A DNA stretch of 64,000 bases from DATJFQ01 sp035492775 (GCA_035492775.1 DATJIW010000075.1:1-64000), one strand, 5' to 3'. Counted from the stretch's first letter, positions 53,990 through 62,979 are shown. Notes: a model not told the origin generated them from the sequence alone. Numbers and translations are program-made.

Positions 53990-54874
53990 ATGCTGAACGC
54001 GAACGACCTGCAGCGGCTCGTCGAGATCATCACCGAGGAAGTCGTCGCGGCTCAGCGGCGGGCATCTGCGGCGCCATCCCAGTGCGCGTGTCATGCGGTG
54101 CTGTACGACTGCTGTCCGGACCGGCTCCGCAGCGTCCTCGATGCGGGAGCCACGCGTATCGGCCTCCACGCAACGGGCGCCGGCGCCGGCGCGGTGGCCG
54201 GCATGATCGATCACACGCTCCTGAAACCGGACGCGACGCGTTCGGAGATCGAGAAGCTGTGTCGCGAGGCGGCCGAGTTCCACTTTGCCACGGTCTGCGT
54301 CAACCCCACCTGGGTCGCGTATGCCGCGAGCCGGCTGCGGGGCACGGGCGTCGGCGTGTGCTCGGTCGTCGGATTCCCGCTCGGTGCCACGACGGCGGAC
54401 GTCAAGCACTACGAAACGCGCCGCGCGATCTTCGACGGCGCGGCCGAGATCGACACGGTGATCAACATCGGGGCGCTCAAATCCGGCGACCTCGAGACGG
54501 TCGGACGAGACATCCAGGCCGTGACAGGACCCTGCCGGGAAGCCAACGTCGTCAGCAAGGTAATCATCGAGGCCGCGCTACTGACCGACGACGAGAAAGT
54601 GTCGGCGTGCACGCTGTCGAAAGCGGCCGGCGCGGACTTCGTGAAGACGTCAACCGGATTCGCGTCGGGCGGAGCGACCGCCGCAGACGTCGCGCTGATG
54701 CGCCGCATCGTCGGCGCCGACATGGGCGTGAAGGCCGCAGGCGGTGTGCGCGACTACGAAGGACTCAAGGCGATGGTCGCCGCAGGGGCCACACGCATCG
54801 GTGCGAGCGCCGGCGTCCGCATCGTGCAGGAATCCGAAGGCAAGCGTCCGGCGGCCCCATCTGCGGGGTACTGA
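53990..54874 (+). CDS. deoC: Deoxyribose-phosphate aldolase with encapsulation-peptide-like N-terminus
   Basis: A 294-residue class I aldolase splitting 2-deoxyribose 5-phosphate into acetaldehyde and glyceraldehyde 3-phosphate. The core has MIDHTLLKPDATRSEIEKL, VCSVVGFPLGATTADVKHYE and the Schiff-base Lys (about 219) in ADFVKTSTGFASGG. The N-terminal 75 residues are extra: an amphipathic helix MLNANDLQRLVEIITEEVV, then an Ala-rich linker and a Cys-rich segment (CACHAVLYDCCPDRLRS). This helix matches bacterial microcompartment encapsulation peptides. No shell protein gene is in the window. Confidence 0.92.
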   Translation: MLNANDLQRLVEIITEEVVAAQRRASAAPSQCACHAVLYDCCPDRLRSVLDAGATRIGLHATGAGAGAVAGMIDHTLLKPDATRSEIEKLCREAAEFHFATVCVNPTWVAYAASRLRGTGVGVCSVVGFPLGATTADVKHYETRRAIFDGAAEIDTVINIGALKSGDLETVGRDIQAVTGPCREANVVSKVIIEAALLTDDEKVSACTLSKAAGADFVKTSTGFASGGATAADVALMRRIVGADMGVKAAGGVRDYEGLKAMVAAGATRIGASAGVRIVQESEGKRPAAPSAGY

Positions 54875-54944
54875 CGCTGAACTCTGCGGTTGCCAATTTC
54901 CAGCTCCGGTTCTGTATTCGAGCATGCCGGCAACCGGAAACCGA

Positions 54945-56063
54945 TCACTGGCGTCCCTGCGGTGGCAGCAATATCGTCTTCTGCGTCGACCAGAACTGAA
55001 TCCCGCGCGCGGTCAGCTCGCGGATGATGCGCTTCCGCAGCTCGCGGCCGACGAACCACTGCCGCAGTGGGGCCGTCTTGATCCTGACCTTCAGACGATA
55101 GGCATTCTCGACGAAGTCATCGACGCCGATGATTTCGAGCGCGTCCAGGATGAATGGCTGATACGCATCTTCCTGGCGCATGCCGTCTGCGATCGCCGTG
55201 AGCAGGTCGGCGATCATCTGCGGGTCCTCGCCGTAGGCGACGGGCAGGTTGATGACGTAGTAGCTGAAATCCTTGGTGCGGTTTGCGAGCGACGTAATCG
55301 AGCCGTTCGGGATGACGTGGACGGTGCCCTGTTCGTCGCGCAGCACGATCGTTCGGAGGTTGATCGACTCGACGAGGCCGCCGGTGTCGTTGATCGCCGC
55401 GACGTCGCCCACGCGGACCTGATTCTCCAGGATGAGGAAGAAGCCGCCGATGATGTCCTTGACCAGGGACTGCGCGCCGAAGCCGAGCGCGACGCCGATG
55501 ATCCCGGCGCCCGTGACGGCCGGGGAGATGTCGATCTTGAACTCGCGCAGAATCATCAGAACAGCGGTGACGAGTACGAGCACCGTCGTGGCGCTGGTCA
55601 ACACCGCACCGAGCGTCCGCGCGCGCTTTGCCCGCTCCAGCGCGTCGAGTCCGGTGGCGGTCGAGATCTCGTGCTCGAACCGCGCCACGCTGATGCCGAC
55701 CATCCGGATGATGGCGTAGGCGACCGCGCAGATGAGCAGGACCCGCAGGCCCGAATCGAACGCCCAGGATGCGAGCGTCCGGAGGTGGACGCCGGCGCGA
55801 GGCTGAAGGCCGACCAGCTCGAATGCCGGCACCAGCAGCAGCGCGAACACGATCGCGAAAATCGCATAGCCGAACAGTCGCAGCAGCGTCCGGACCGCCG
55901 GAGTCGACGCCGACAGTCCCTCGTGCAGCAGCGACGCGAGCACGCCGCGGACCATGGCGCGCGCGATCTGTGCTGCTGCCCATGCGAACACGAAACTGAT
56001 CGCGACGCCTCCGATGAGCGGACGCCACGACGCCGGCTGCGCGAAGAGGCGGTGCAAGGTCAT
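54945..56063 (-). CDS. MscS-family mechanosensitive channel
   Basis: A 372-residue membrane protein. Several N-terminal membrane helices (ISFVFAWAAAQIARAMVRG and later helices) lead to the pore-lining TM3 and MscS beta domain: VTGAGIIGVALGFGAQSLVK, DIIGGFFLILENQVRVGDVA, then IRTIVLRDEQGTVHVIPNG and the cytosolic vestibule ending. It releases solutes on osmotic down-shock. It overlaps the dioxygenase gene by 4 bases (ATGA) and is the last gene of the minus-strand run. Confidence 0.9.
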   Translation of the reverse strand: MTLHRLFAQPASWRPLIGGVAISFVFAWAAAQIARAMVRGVLASLLHEGLSASTPAVRTLLRLFGYAIFAIVFALLLVPAFELVGLQPRAGVHLRTLASWAFDSGLRVLLICAVAYAIIRMVGISVARFEHEISTATGLDALERAKRARTLGAVLTSATTVLVLVTAVLMILREFKIDISPAVTGAGIIGVALGFGAQSLVKDIIGGFFLILENQVRVGDVAAINDTGGLVESINLRTIVLRDEQGTVHVIPNGSITSLANRTKDFSYYVINLPVAYGEDPQMIADLLTAIADGMRQEDAYQPFILDALEIIGVDDFVENAYRLKVRIKTAPLRQWFVGRELRKRIIRELTARGIQFWSTQKTILLPPQGRQ

Positions 56064-56779
56064 CGACCGCCGTGTCCGTCGACGCCCAGAGGAGACCGGC
56101 GTGTGATGTCGTTCCGGACCTCCCAGAGATCCGGAAAGAAGCGGACGTCAACACGGCGTTCGAGCACCTCCACCGGTGTGCCCTGAGTGCCGACAACGCG
56201 GCCGCCGATGATCCGCTCGACCACCTTCAGGTGATGGAAGCGCCAGAGAATGACGCGCTCGTCCCAGGTGATGAGCTGCTCGGCGAGCTGATAGAGGTCC
56301 TCGAGATCCTGGCTGCGGTCGTAGACATCGAGTGTGGTGAGCGCCCGGCGCCGGAGCAGCCGCTGGAACGCGTCGCCGATCGCCGGAGAGACGCGATGAA
56401 CGGAACGGAAGCCCGGAGAATCGAATCCCGCGCCGTGGCCGAGCGCCGTGCGGACGATCGCGTAATCGGCCGGCGACAGGTGATCGAGCATATGCAGGTT
56501 TTCCGTCGTCAGCGACAGACAGTCGTTCGCACGGCGGAGCAGCCGTACGGCGGCGTGGGTGCGATCGGCGTCAATCAGCGCCGTCGCGTCCTCGAGTTCC
56601 TGTGATGCCAGCTTCAGCCACAGCTCGGACGATTGGTGGACCGTCTGGAAGAGCAGCTCGTCACGGTGGACCATCGCAGACGGCGCTTTCTGCAGCGAAA
56701 GCAATTCGTCGGTGCGAAGGTAGCGTTCGTAATCGGTGGCGGCCGTTCCAGGAAGAATGGGCTCGTTGAGTTTCTGCAT
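56060..56779 (-). CDS. kynA: Tryptophan 2,3-dioxygenase
   Basis: A 239-residue haem enzyme opening the indole ring of tryptophan to N-formylkynurenine. YERYLRTDELLSLQKAPSA, FQTVHQSSELWLKLASQE with haem-pocket His, and the later RFHHLKVVERIIG with GTQGTPVEVLERR are diagnostic. It is shorter than most bacterial versions (about 270-280), mostly from a reduced N-terminus. It follows the histidine kinase gene by 2 bases. A tryptophan-degrading enzyme inside a two-component efflux operon is an odd partner. Confidence 0.88.
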   Translation of the reverse strand: MQKLNEPILPGTAATDYERYLRTDELLSLQKAPSAMVHRDELLFQTVHQSSELWLKLASQELEDATALIDADRTHAAVRLLRRANDCLSLTTENLHMLDHLSPADYAIVRTALGHGAGFDSPGFRSVHRVSPAIGDAFQRLLRRRALTTLDVYDRSQDLEDLYQLAEQLITWDERVILWRFHHLKVVERIIGGRVVGTQGTPVEVLERRVDVRFFPDLWEVRNDITRRSPLGVDGHGGR

Positions 56780-56781
56780 GT

Positions 56782-58188
56782 TCAGCTCGGCGCGGTCGTG
56801 GCGAGCGACGGCGGCGCGGGCGCAGACGGCGTTCCGGCCGCCTGGAGCGGAAGCCGCAGGCTCGCGCGGCAGCCGCTCCGGTCTTCTCGATTCTCCAACA
56901 TCAGGCTGCCGCCGTGGGCCTCCGCAATCTGACGGCTGAGCACGAGGCCGATGCCCGAGCCCCCCGGCTTCGTCGTGAAGAACGGCACGAAGAGATTTCC
57001 CGTGTTCGACAGGCCGGGACCTTCGTCGGCAACCCACAGCTCCATCGTGGGCGGTGACGAGCCTGGCAGACGAGACCAGCCGACGCTGACGTTGCCGCGC
57101 GTTTCACGAACGGCATCGACGGCGTTGCGCAGCAGGTTGATGAGCAGCTGCTCGAGCTGATCGGTGTCACCGTGAACCGTGAGCGCCGGGCCGCCCGAGA
57201 CGCGGATCGCGTACTCCTTCTCGAGCGTCACGACGCGGTCGACCAGCGCCTCGATGTCGAGCGGCGCCAGTTTCGGCGGTGGCAGCTTGGCGAGCCTGGC
57301 GTAGGCGCTCATGAACCGGCTGAGCGATTCCGAGCGCGACGCAATCACCCCCAGTCCCCGCTGCACGTCCTCGCGCCAGTCCGACGGCGGCGGCTCGCGT
57401 TCGACAATGGTCGACAGGCTGCCGGCAATGGACTTGATCGGGGCGAGCGAATTGTTCATCTCGTGACCGATCACGCGTATCAGCCGCTGCCAGGCCTGGC
57501 GTTCTTCTTCACGAAGCGGTTGGCTCAGGTCCGAGAGCACGAGGAGCTCGTGCGGGCGTCCGCCCTGCCTGAACGAGCTGCGCCGGATCTCCCATCGGCC
57601 GACGCCGCCGGGAAACGCCGTGTTGATCACGCGCGGAGCTTCGCCCGCGAGGCAGTCCTCGAGCCCCAGTTCCTGCGCGCTCCGGCCGAGCATACGCTCG
57701 GCTGTCTGCGACAACAGGCGCGCGCCGGCGCGATTGACGAATTTCAGCTCCTGGTCCTCGTCGAAGGTGAATACGGCCACCTCGATCTCCGCCATCACCT
57801 TCCGCAGCAGCGTGGTCGCTTCGAGTGCGTCGAGTCTTTGGTGACGCAAGGTCTCGACGAGGGTGTTGACCTCGATCATGACCTCGCCAAGCGGATCGCC
57901 GCCGCGCGCGCCCCGGGCGCGGATCGAGAAATCCCCCTCGCCGAGGGCGGCCAGCAGGTTCGACAGCGTCTGGAGGGGAAGCACGACCCGTTCGCGAAGC
58001 GCGAAGGCGAATCCGAGGCAGAAGGCGATGATGACGACCGTCAAGGTCCATTGGACCTTGGGCGTGTAGTCGCCGCCCCACAGGAAGATCAGGGAGATGA
58101 GCGCGCCCGGCATTGCGGACGCGAGCGCCATCAGGAGGATGCGTCGGTCGTGACTGAGACGCGGCTCCCTGGGTCGGGTGGTCGCCAT
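56782..58188 (-). CDS. Sensor histidine kinase, NtrY-like
   Basis: 468 residues from ATG 58188. Two membrane helices (ILLMALASAMPGALISLIFLW; VQWTLTVVIIAFCLGFAFAL) are followed by HAMP-like LLAALGEGDFSIRARGARGG and a PAS domain (FTFDEDQELKFVNRAGARLL). The H box is RVIGHEMNNSLAPIKSIAGS. The ATP-binding N box is LLINLLRNAVDAVRE and the G boxes are VADEGPGLSNTGNLFVPFF and SGIGLVLSRQIAE. It is the partner of the NtrC-type regulator encoded 64 bases upstream, in the same operon as the efflux pump. Confidence 0.93.
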   Translation of the reverse strand: MATTRPREPRLSHDRRILLMALASAMPGALISLIFLWGGDYTPKVQWTLTVVIIAFCLGFAFALRERVVLPLQTLSNLLAALGEGDFSIRARGARGGDPLGEVMIEVNTLVETLRHQRLDALEATTLLRKVMAEIEVAVFTFDEDQELKFVNRAGARLLSQTAERMLGRSAQELGLEDCLAGEAPRVINTAFPGGVGRWEIRRSSFRQGGRPHELLVLSDLSQPLREEERQAWQRLIRVIGHEMNNSLAPIKSIAGSLSTIVEREPPPSDWREDVQRGLGVIASRSESLSRFMSAYARLAKLPPPKLAPLDIEALVDRVVTLEKEYAIRVSGGPALTVHGDTDQLEQLLINLLRNAVDAVRETRGNVSVGWSRLPGSSPPTMELWVADEGPGLSNTGNLFVPFFTTKPGGSGIGLVLSRQIAEAHGGSLMLENREDRSGCRASLRLPLQAAGTPSAPAPPSLATTAPS

Positions 58189-58190
58189 GT

Positions 58191-58253
58191 CAATGCTGGA
58201 TGCTGGCTGCCGAATGCCGAACTTCAGCATTCAGCATGCAGCACCCGGCATTT
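58191..58253. repeat. Imperfect inverted repeat between regulator and kinase genes
   Basis: A 60-base stretch made of TGCTGGATGCTGG / AGCATTCAGCATGCAGCA and related ATGCTG and GCATTC units, able to fold into an imperfect hairpin. It reads unlike the coding DNA around it. Similar AT-balanced repeats occur between genes elsewhere in the window (62154-62227). Confidence 0.45.
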
Positions 58254-59626
58254 TACAACCCGTACCGCTGCAGCCGCCGGTAAAGGGCGGACCGGCTCAG
58301 GCCCAGCGCCTTGGCCGCCTGGCTGACGTTCCCGTCGAACCGCGTCATCGCCTTCTTGATCAGGAAGCACTCCACGTCTTCCAGGCTCATGTCTTCCAGC
58401 CGCCCGCCGCCTCCCCCGTCCCGCGTCGAACGCAGGCCGAGATCGCCGTGCTTCACGAGCGGGCCTTGTGCCATCAGGACGGCGCGCTCGACGGAGTGAT
58501 CCAGTTCCCGCACGTTGCCCGGCCACGTGTGCTCGAGCAGCACCTGCATGGCGCCGCTCTCGAATCCCGTCAGGCGCTTGCGGTACCGCTGTGCGTGCTG
58601 ACGGAGAAAGTGCTGCGCGAGGAGCGGGAGGTCTTCGCGCCGCTCCCGCAGTGCCGGCAGGCGGATCTCGATCGTGTTGAGGCGGAACAGCAGATCCTGG
58701 CGGAAACGCCCGGTGTTGATTTCCTCGGGCAGGTTCGCGTTGGTCGCGGAAATGATGCGAACGTCCACCCGGCGCGTGCGTGACGATCCGAGACGCTCGA
58801 ACTCGCCCGTCTCGATGACGCGCAGCAGTTTCGCCTGCTGGCTGAGCGGCACGTTGGCGATTTCGTCGAGGAACAGCGTCCCCTGATCCGCCAGCTCGAA
58901 GCGGCCGACGCGGTCGCTCTTCGCATCGGTGAAGGCGCCTCGAACGTGGCCGAACAACTCGCTTTCGAACACGCCTTCGGACACGCCGCCGGAATTCACG
59001 ATCACCATCGGGCGTGTGGCGCGGCTCGATACCGCGTGCAGCGCGCGCGCGACAACCCCTTTGCCGGTGCCGTTCTCGCCGAGCACCAGCACGTTGGCGT
59101 CAGAGGGTCCGACGCGCGAGATGACCTGGAGCACGTTCTGCATCGCCGCCGATTCCGCAATCAGCTTCGGCATGCCTTCGCTGCGCAGCAGCGAATTCTC
59201 GGCTTCGAGCCGCTGGCCTTTGCGCAGCGCCTGGCTCAGCTCGATCTGCGTCCGAATGATGGCGAGCAGCCGGGCGTTGTCCCACGGTTTCTGGATGAAA
59301 TCGCGGGCACCCCGCCGCATCGCTTCCACGGCGACCTCCACGCTGCCCCATGCGGTCATGACGACGACCGGCAGCGTCGGGTCGATGCCCTGGATGCGCG
59401 AGAGCAGGTTGAGCCCTTCCTCGCCCGAGGTCGTGTCGCGCGTGTAGTTCAAGTCGATGAGCGCGACGTCGAACTCGCGCGCCTCGACCGCCGCGAGGAC
59501 GCCGGCCGGCGACGATGCCGTTTCGAGCTGGAAGCCTTCGGCCTTGAGGAGGAGCCGCAGCGCCTCGAGTACGTCAGACTGGTCGTCCGCGATGAGTACG
59601 CGCGGGTCGCTCGGCCGCAGGGGCAT
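58253..59626 (-). CDS. NtrC-family response regulator with GAFTDA variant
   Basis: 457 residues from ATG 59626, with GGAGG 5-6 bases upstream; an earlier in-frame ATG at 59680 is less likely. Receiver domain with RVLIADDQSDVLEAL and phospho-acceptor Asp 58 (ALIDLNYTRD). AAA+ domain with VLGENGTGKGVVARAL, Walker B GTLFLDEIANVP and IISATNANLPEE. Fis-type DNA-binding helix (NVSQAAKALGLSRSALYRRL). The sigma54-contacting loop, normally GAFTGA, reads GAFTDA. The neighbouring histidine kinase is its partner. Confidence 0.93.
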   Translation of the reverse strand: MPLRPSDPRVLIADDQSDVLEALRLLLKAEGFQLETASSPAGVLAAVEAREFDVALIDLNYTRDTTSGEEGLNLLSRIQGIDPTLPVVVMTAWGSVEVAVEAMRRGARDFIQKPWDNARLLAIIRTQIELSQALRKGQRLEAENSLLRSEGMPKLIAESAAMQNVLQVISRVGPSDANVLVLGENGTGKGVVARALHAVSSRATRPMVIVNSGGVSEGVFESELFGHVRGAFTDAKSDRVGRFELADQGTLFLDEIANVPLSQQAKLLRVIETGEFERLGSSRTRRVDVRIISATNANLPEEINTGRFRQDLLFRLNTIEIRLPALRERREDLPLLAQHFLRQHAQRYRKRLTGFESGAMQVLLEHTWPGNVRELDHSVERAVLMAQGPLVKHGDLGLRSTRDGGGGGRLEDMSLEDVECFLIKKAMTRFDGNVSQAAKALGLSRSALYRRLQRYGL

Positions 59627-59684
59627 CCGTCCCTCCGGAAGATCGAGCCGTTGATCCCTGAGATGGTCCGTGATGAGCATGAGT

Positions 59685-62132
59685 TTACTCGGTGCGCAGA
59701 GCAAGCAGCGGGTCGATCCGCGTAGCGCGTCGTGCCGGGAAGTAACTCGCCAGCAGCGCGATCGACCCCAGCAGTGCCGGCGTAGCGACGAACGTCAGCG
59801 GGTCGTGGGGGTTCACCCCGACGACCAGCGCTGTGAGTGCGTCGGCCACGAAGTACGACGCGACGAGACCGACGGCCAGTCCGATAGCGACCAACACCAT
59901 GCCGTTGCGGAGGACGAGCGACAGGACGGACGAAGGCTGCGCGCCGAGCGCCATCCGGACGCCGATTTCACGCGTGCGCTGCGCGACGGCGTAGCTCGCC
60001 ACACCATAGAGGCCGATCGCCGCAAGCAGCAGCGCCAGCAGGCCGAATGTCGTGAGCAGGATCACGTTCATCTTCTGCGGCTGCAGCGACTGCTGGATCT
60101 GCTCCTCGAGCGTGCGCACGTTGAACAGCGTCAGCGTCGGGTCGAGTTCGCGCACGGCAGCGCGCACGGCTCCAGCCAGCCGCGACGCATCGCCTCCGGC
60201 GCGCACGTGCAGGGTGGCGGCCGGCGTGAAGTTCTGCTTCAGCGGCAGATAGATGAACGGCAGCGGCTGCTCCTGCACACCGTTGTATTTCGCGTTCCTC
60301 GCCACGCCGATCACGGTCGAGTAGTCGTTGTCGCCGAAGAACTTGAACCGCCGGCCGATCGGATCCTTCCCCTTCCAGAACTGCTCGGCCATCGTCTGGT
60401 TGATGACGACGACCCTGGGGCTCGTCGCAGTGTCGGCCTTCGTGAAGTCGCGCCCCTGGACGATGGGAATGCCGATTGTCTGGAGGTAGCCGGGGGTGAC
60501 GTCGTTGACCTGGATGAGGATCCGATCCTTGGTCGTCGTGTCGGCGCCCTCGGGAAAGACGCTGCGAAGGAATCCGCCGGTGAGCGGCGCGTTCTGCGCG
60601 AGGGCGGCGCCTTGCACGCCCGGAAGAGCGGCGACCTTCTCTGCGACTTGATCGTAGAAGAGCTGGGCGCGTTCCGGCGTGTAGCCCTCGCGTCCGAGGT
60701 TGACATCGGCGATGAGGACGCCGGACGTTTCGAAGCCCGGGTCGACCCGCTGGGCCGCTACCAAATCGCGCAGGAACAGGCCGGCGCCGACGAGCGCCGT
60801 GAGCGACATCGCGACCTGGACCATCACGAGCACCTGACGGAACGTGACCAGGCCCGCGATGCCCCGTCGGCCCGCCGCGGAGGGAACCAGCTCGTTCTTC
60901 AGTATGGGGACGACGTCGGGCCTTGACGCCTGCAGCGCGGGCACGAGTCCGAACAGAATGCCGGTGAAGATGGCGAGCGCGCCTGTGAAGGCCAGCACGC
61001 GCGGATCGAGCGCCAGCGAATCGTCGATCGGGAATGGCAATGGCAATTTCGCGGCGACGAGCGCGGTCAGGCTCCAGTACGCGACGAAGAGCCCGGCCAC
61101 TCCGCCGCAGAACGACAGCAGGACGCTCTCGGTAATCAGCTGGCGTATCAGGCGTGAGCGCTTCGCACCGAGCGCGAGCCGTATGGCGATCTCGCGGCGG
61201 CGCTTGCCCGCACGCGCGAGCAGGAGGTTCGCGATGTTGCCGCAGGCGATGAGCAGTACGATCCCGACGATGCCCATCAGCACGGTCGACAACTGCACGA
61301 CGATGTTGGGGCCCTGGCCGTTCGGGTTCAGACGCGCATCGAGCAGCGGGACCGCCACGGCGCCGCGACCTTTGTTGTCGACCGGAAACGTCTGCTCCAG
61401 ATTCGCGAACACCGCGCGAAGGTTCGAGCGGGCCTGCTCGAGCGTGACGCCGGGTTTGAGGCGGCCGAACGCAAAGAGGAAGAGGCCGCGCCGCTGGTCA
61501 TACCAGTCGAATCCGGGCTGCATGACCGCGTGCATCGAGCGCGGGACCCAGACGGCCGGCCCGCCGCCGAGCAGTGTTCCCGAGAAGTTCTTCGGCGCGA
61601 CGCCGATTACCGTGAAAGGCGTCCGGTTCAGCGTGATCGTCCTGCCGACGATGGACGCATCGCTCCCGAGCGTCCGCTCCCAGAAGCCCTGACTGATCAC
61701 AGCGACGGGCGAGGCCTTCAATTCTTCTTCCGGCAGGAACCCTCGTCCGAGGGCCGGCTGCGCGCCGAGGAGCGAGAAGTAGTTCGCCGTCACGACTTGA
61801 GCGGCGACGGGCAGCGCCTCGCCGGCGCCGTTCGAGTAGTTCACCTGCGCGAACGCGAAGGCGCCCATGTCGGTGAATACCGCATTCTGCGCCCGCAGAT
61901 CGCGGAAGTTGAGATCGGAGACCGGAAGGTTACCGGGGTTCCGCTGATCCGTCTCCGACACCGAGACGAGCGTCGACGCATCCTCCACGGGCAATGGACG
62001 GAGCAGGACCGCGTTGATCAGGCTGAAGATCGCGGTGTTCGCGCCGATGCCGAGCGCGAGCGAGAGAATCGTGACCGCCGTGAATCCCGGAGCCTTGATC
62101 AGCATCCGGGCCGCATATTTGAGATCGCGCAT
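59685..62132 (-). CDS. Double-length MacB-type permease of an efflux system
   Basis: 815 residues from ATG 62132, twice the length of classical MacB permease halves. LALGIGANTAIFSLINAVLL opens the first membrane helix. FtsX core 1 is ACGNIANLLLARAGKRRREIA and FtsX core 2 is LYGVASYAVAQRTREIGVRM, with two large periplasmic domains. It is closely related in layout to the ADOP proteins of this window, but has its own ATPase and adaptor upstream, so it is not an orphan. It is preceded by the ATPase gene with a repeat-rich gap, and its stop is 58 bases before the regulator gene. Confidence 0.9.
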   Translation of the reverse strand: MRDLKYAARMLIKAPGFTAVTILSLALGIGANTAIFSLINAVLLRPLPVEDASTLVSVSETDQRNPGNLPVSDLNFRDLRAQNAVFTDMGAFAFAQVNYSNGAGEALPVAAQVVTANYFSLLGAQPALGRGFLPEEELKASPVAVISQGFWERTLGSDASIVGRTITLNRTPFTVIGVAPKNFSGTLLGGGPAVWVPRSMHAVMQPGFDWYDQRRGLFLFAFGRLKPGVTLEQARSNLRAVFANLEQTFPVDNKGRGAVAVPLLDARLNPNGQGPNIVVQLSTVLMGIVGIVLLIACGNIANLLLARAGKRRREIAIRLALGAKRSRLIRQLITESVLLSFCGGVAGLFVAYWSLTALVAAKLPLPFPIDDSLALDPRVLAFTGALAIFTGILFGLVPALQASRPDVVPILKNELVPSAAGRRGIAGLVTFRQVLVMVQVAMSLTALVGAGLFLRDLVAAQRVDPGFETSGVLIADVNLGREGYTPERAQLFYDQVAEKVAALPGVQGAALAQNAPLTGGFLRSVFPEGADTTTKDRILIQVNDVTPGYLQTIGIPIVQGRDFTKADTATSPRVVVINQTMAEQFWKGKDPIGRRFKFFGDNDYSTVIGVARNAKYNGVQEQPLPFIYLPLKQNFTPAATLHVRAGGDASRLAGAVRAAVRELDPTLTLFNVRTLEEQIQQSLQPQKMNVILLTTFGLLALLLAAIGLYGVASYAVAQRTREIGVRMALGAQPSSVLSLVLRNGMVLVAIGLAVGLVASYFVADALTALVVGVNPHDPLTFVATPALLGSIALLASYFPARRATRIDPLLALRTE

Positions 62133-62153
62133 GGTGGAGAGGGGTGCGCGGAT

Positions 62154-62227
62154 CAACTCCCAACTCCCAATTCCCAATTTCCAATTTGGCAGTTGGTCGT
62201 TGGGAGTCGGGAGTTGGTGGAGTTGGG
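62154..62227. repeat. Long imperfect inverted repeat between ATPase and permease genes
   Basis: Tandem CAACTCCCAACTCCCAATTC (62154-62180 region) faces GTTGGGAGTCGGGAGTTGG (62200-62217), so the transcript can fold into a long hairpin. It is poorer in GC than its surroundings and separates two genes of one operon. Confidence 0.5.
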
Positions 62228-62235
62228 CATGTTGG

Positions 62236-62979
62236 TCAGTGCGCGATGTCGAAACCGCTCTCTTCGAGCTCGCGTTCGCCCTTCTTGCTGCCGTCCTCCT
62301 CGACGACACGGCCGTCGAACAGATGGATCGATCGGTCGGCGTGGCGCGCGTAGCGCGGGTCGTGCGTGACCATGCAGATCGTCGCGCCTTCGCGGTGCAG
62401 CTCGCGGAGCAGCTCCATGACGGCTTCGCCGTTCTTCGAGTCGAGGTTCCCGGTCGGCTCGTCCGCGAGCAGGATCGACGGGGATCCGGCGACCGCGCGG
62501 GCAACCGCCACGCGCTGCTGCTGACCGCCGGACAGCTGGCTGGGCAGGTGCTTTGCGCGGTGCGCCATGCCGACCTTCTCGAGCGCCGCCATCACGCGCT
62601 CCTTGCGCTCCGCCGACTTCATGCCGCGGTAGGTGAGCGGCAGCTCGACGTTCTCGTAGACGTTGAGATCGCCGATCAGATTGAAGCTCTGGAAAATGAA
62701 TCCGATTTCACGGTTGCGGACGCGCGCGCGCTCGGAGAGTGGCAGATCCGCGACTTCCTTGCCATTGAGCACGTAGCGCCCTTCGGTCGGCGAGTCGAGC
62801 AACCCGAGGATCGAGAGCAGCGTCGACTTGCCGCAGCCCGACGGCCCGGCAATCGCGATGTACTCACCGCTCTTGATCTCCAGGTGGATCCCTGCGAGCG
62901 CGTGCGTCTCCACTTCGTCGGTGTAGAAGACTTTCGTGACGCCCTGGAGGTGTATCAGCGGTTGCGCGGACGTATTCAT
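62236..62979 (-). CDS. MacB/LolD-type ABC transporter ATP-binding protein
   Basis: 247 residues from ATG 62979, chosen because AAAGGAG lies 6 bases upstream. Walker A IAGPSGCGKSTLLSIL, Q loop GFIFQSFNLIGDL, signature SQLSGGQQQRVAVARAVA, Walker B ILLADEPTGNLDS and switch VTHDPRYARHADR. The NLDS after DEPTG is typical of the LolD/MacB subfamily. It energises the adjacent permease and works with the adaptor encoded upstream. Confidence 0.95.
   Translation of the reverse strand: MNTSAQPLIHLQGVTKVFYTDEVETHALAGIHLEIKSGEYIAIAGPSGCGKSTLLSILGLLDSPTEGRYVLNGKEVADLPLSERARVRNREIGFIFQSFNLIGDLNVYENVELPLTYRGMKSAERKERVMAALEKVGMAHRAKHLPSQLSGGQQQRVAVARAVAGSPSILLADEPTGNLDSKNGEAVMELLRELHREGATICMVTHDPRYARHADRSIHLFDGRVVEEDGSKKGERELEESGFDIAH

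Noticed and set aside
62132..62504. N-terminal extension of the permease at 59685 up to 62504
   Set aside because: The extra part reads as a shadow of the ATPase gene and then the intergenic repeat. The membrane protein proper begins at MRDLKYAARMLIK (ATG 62132).
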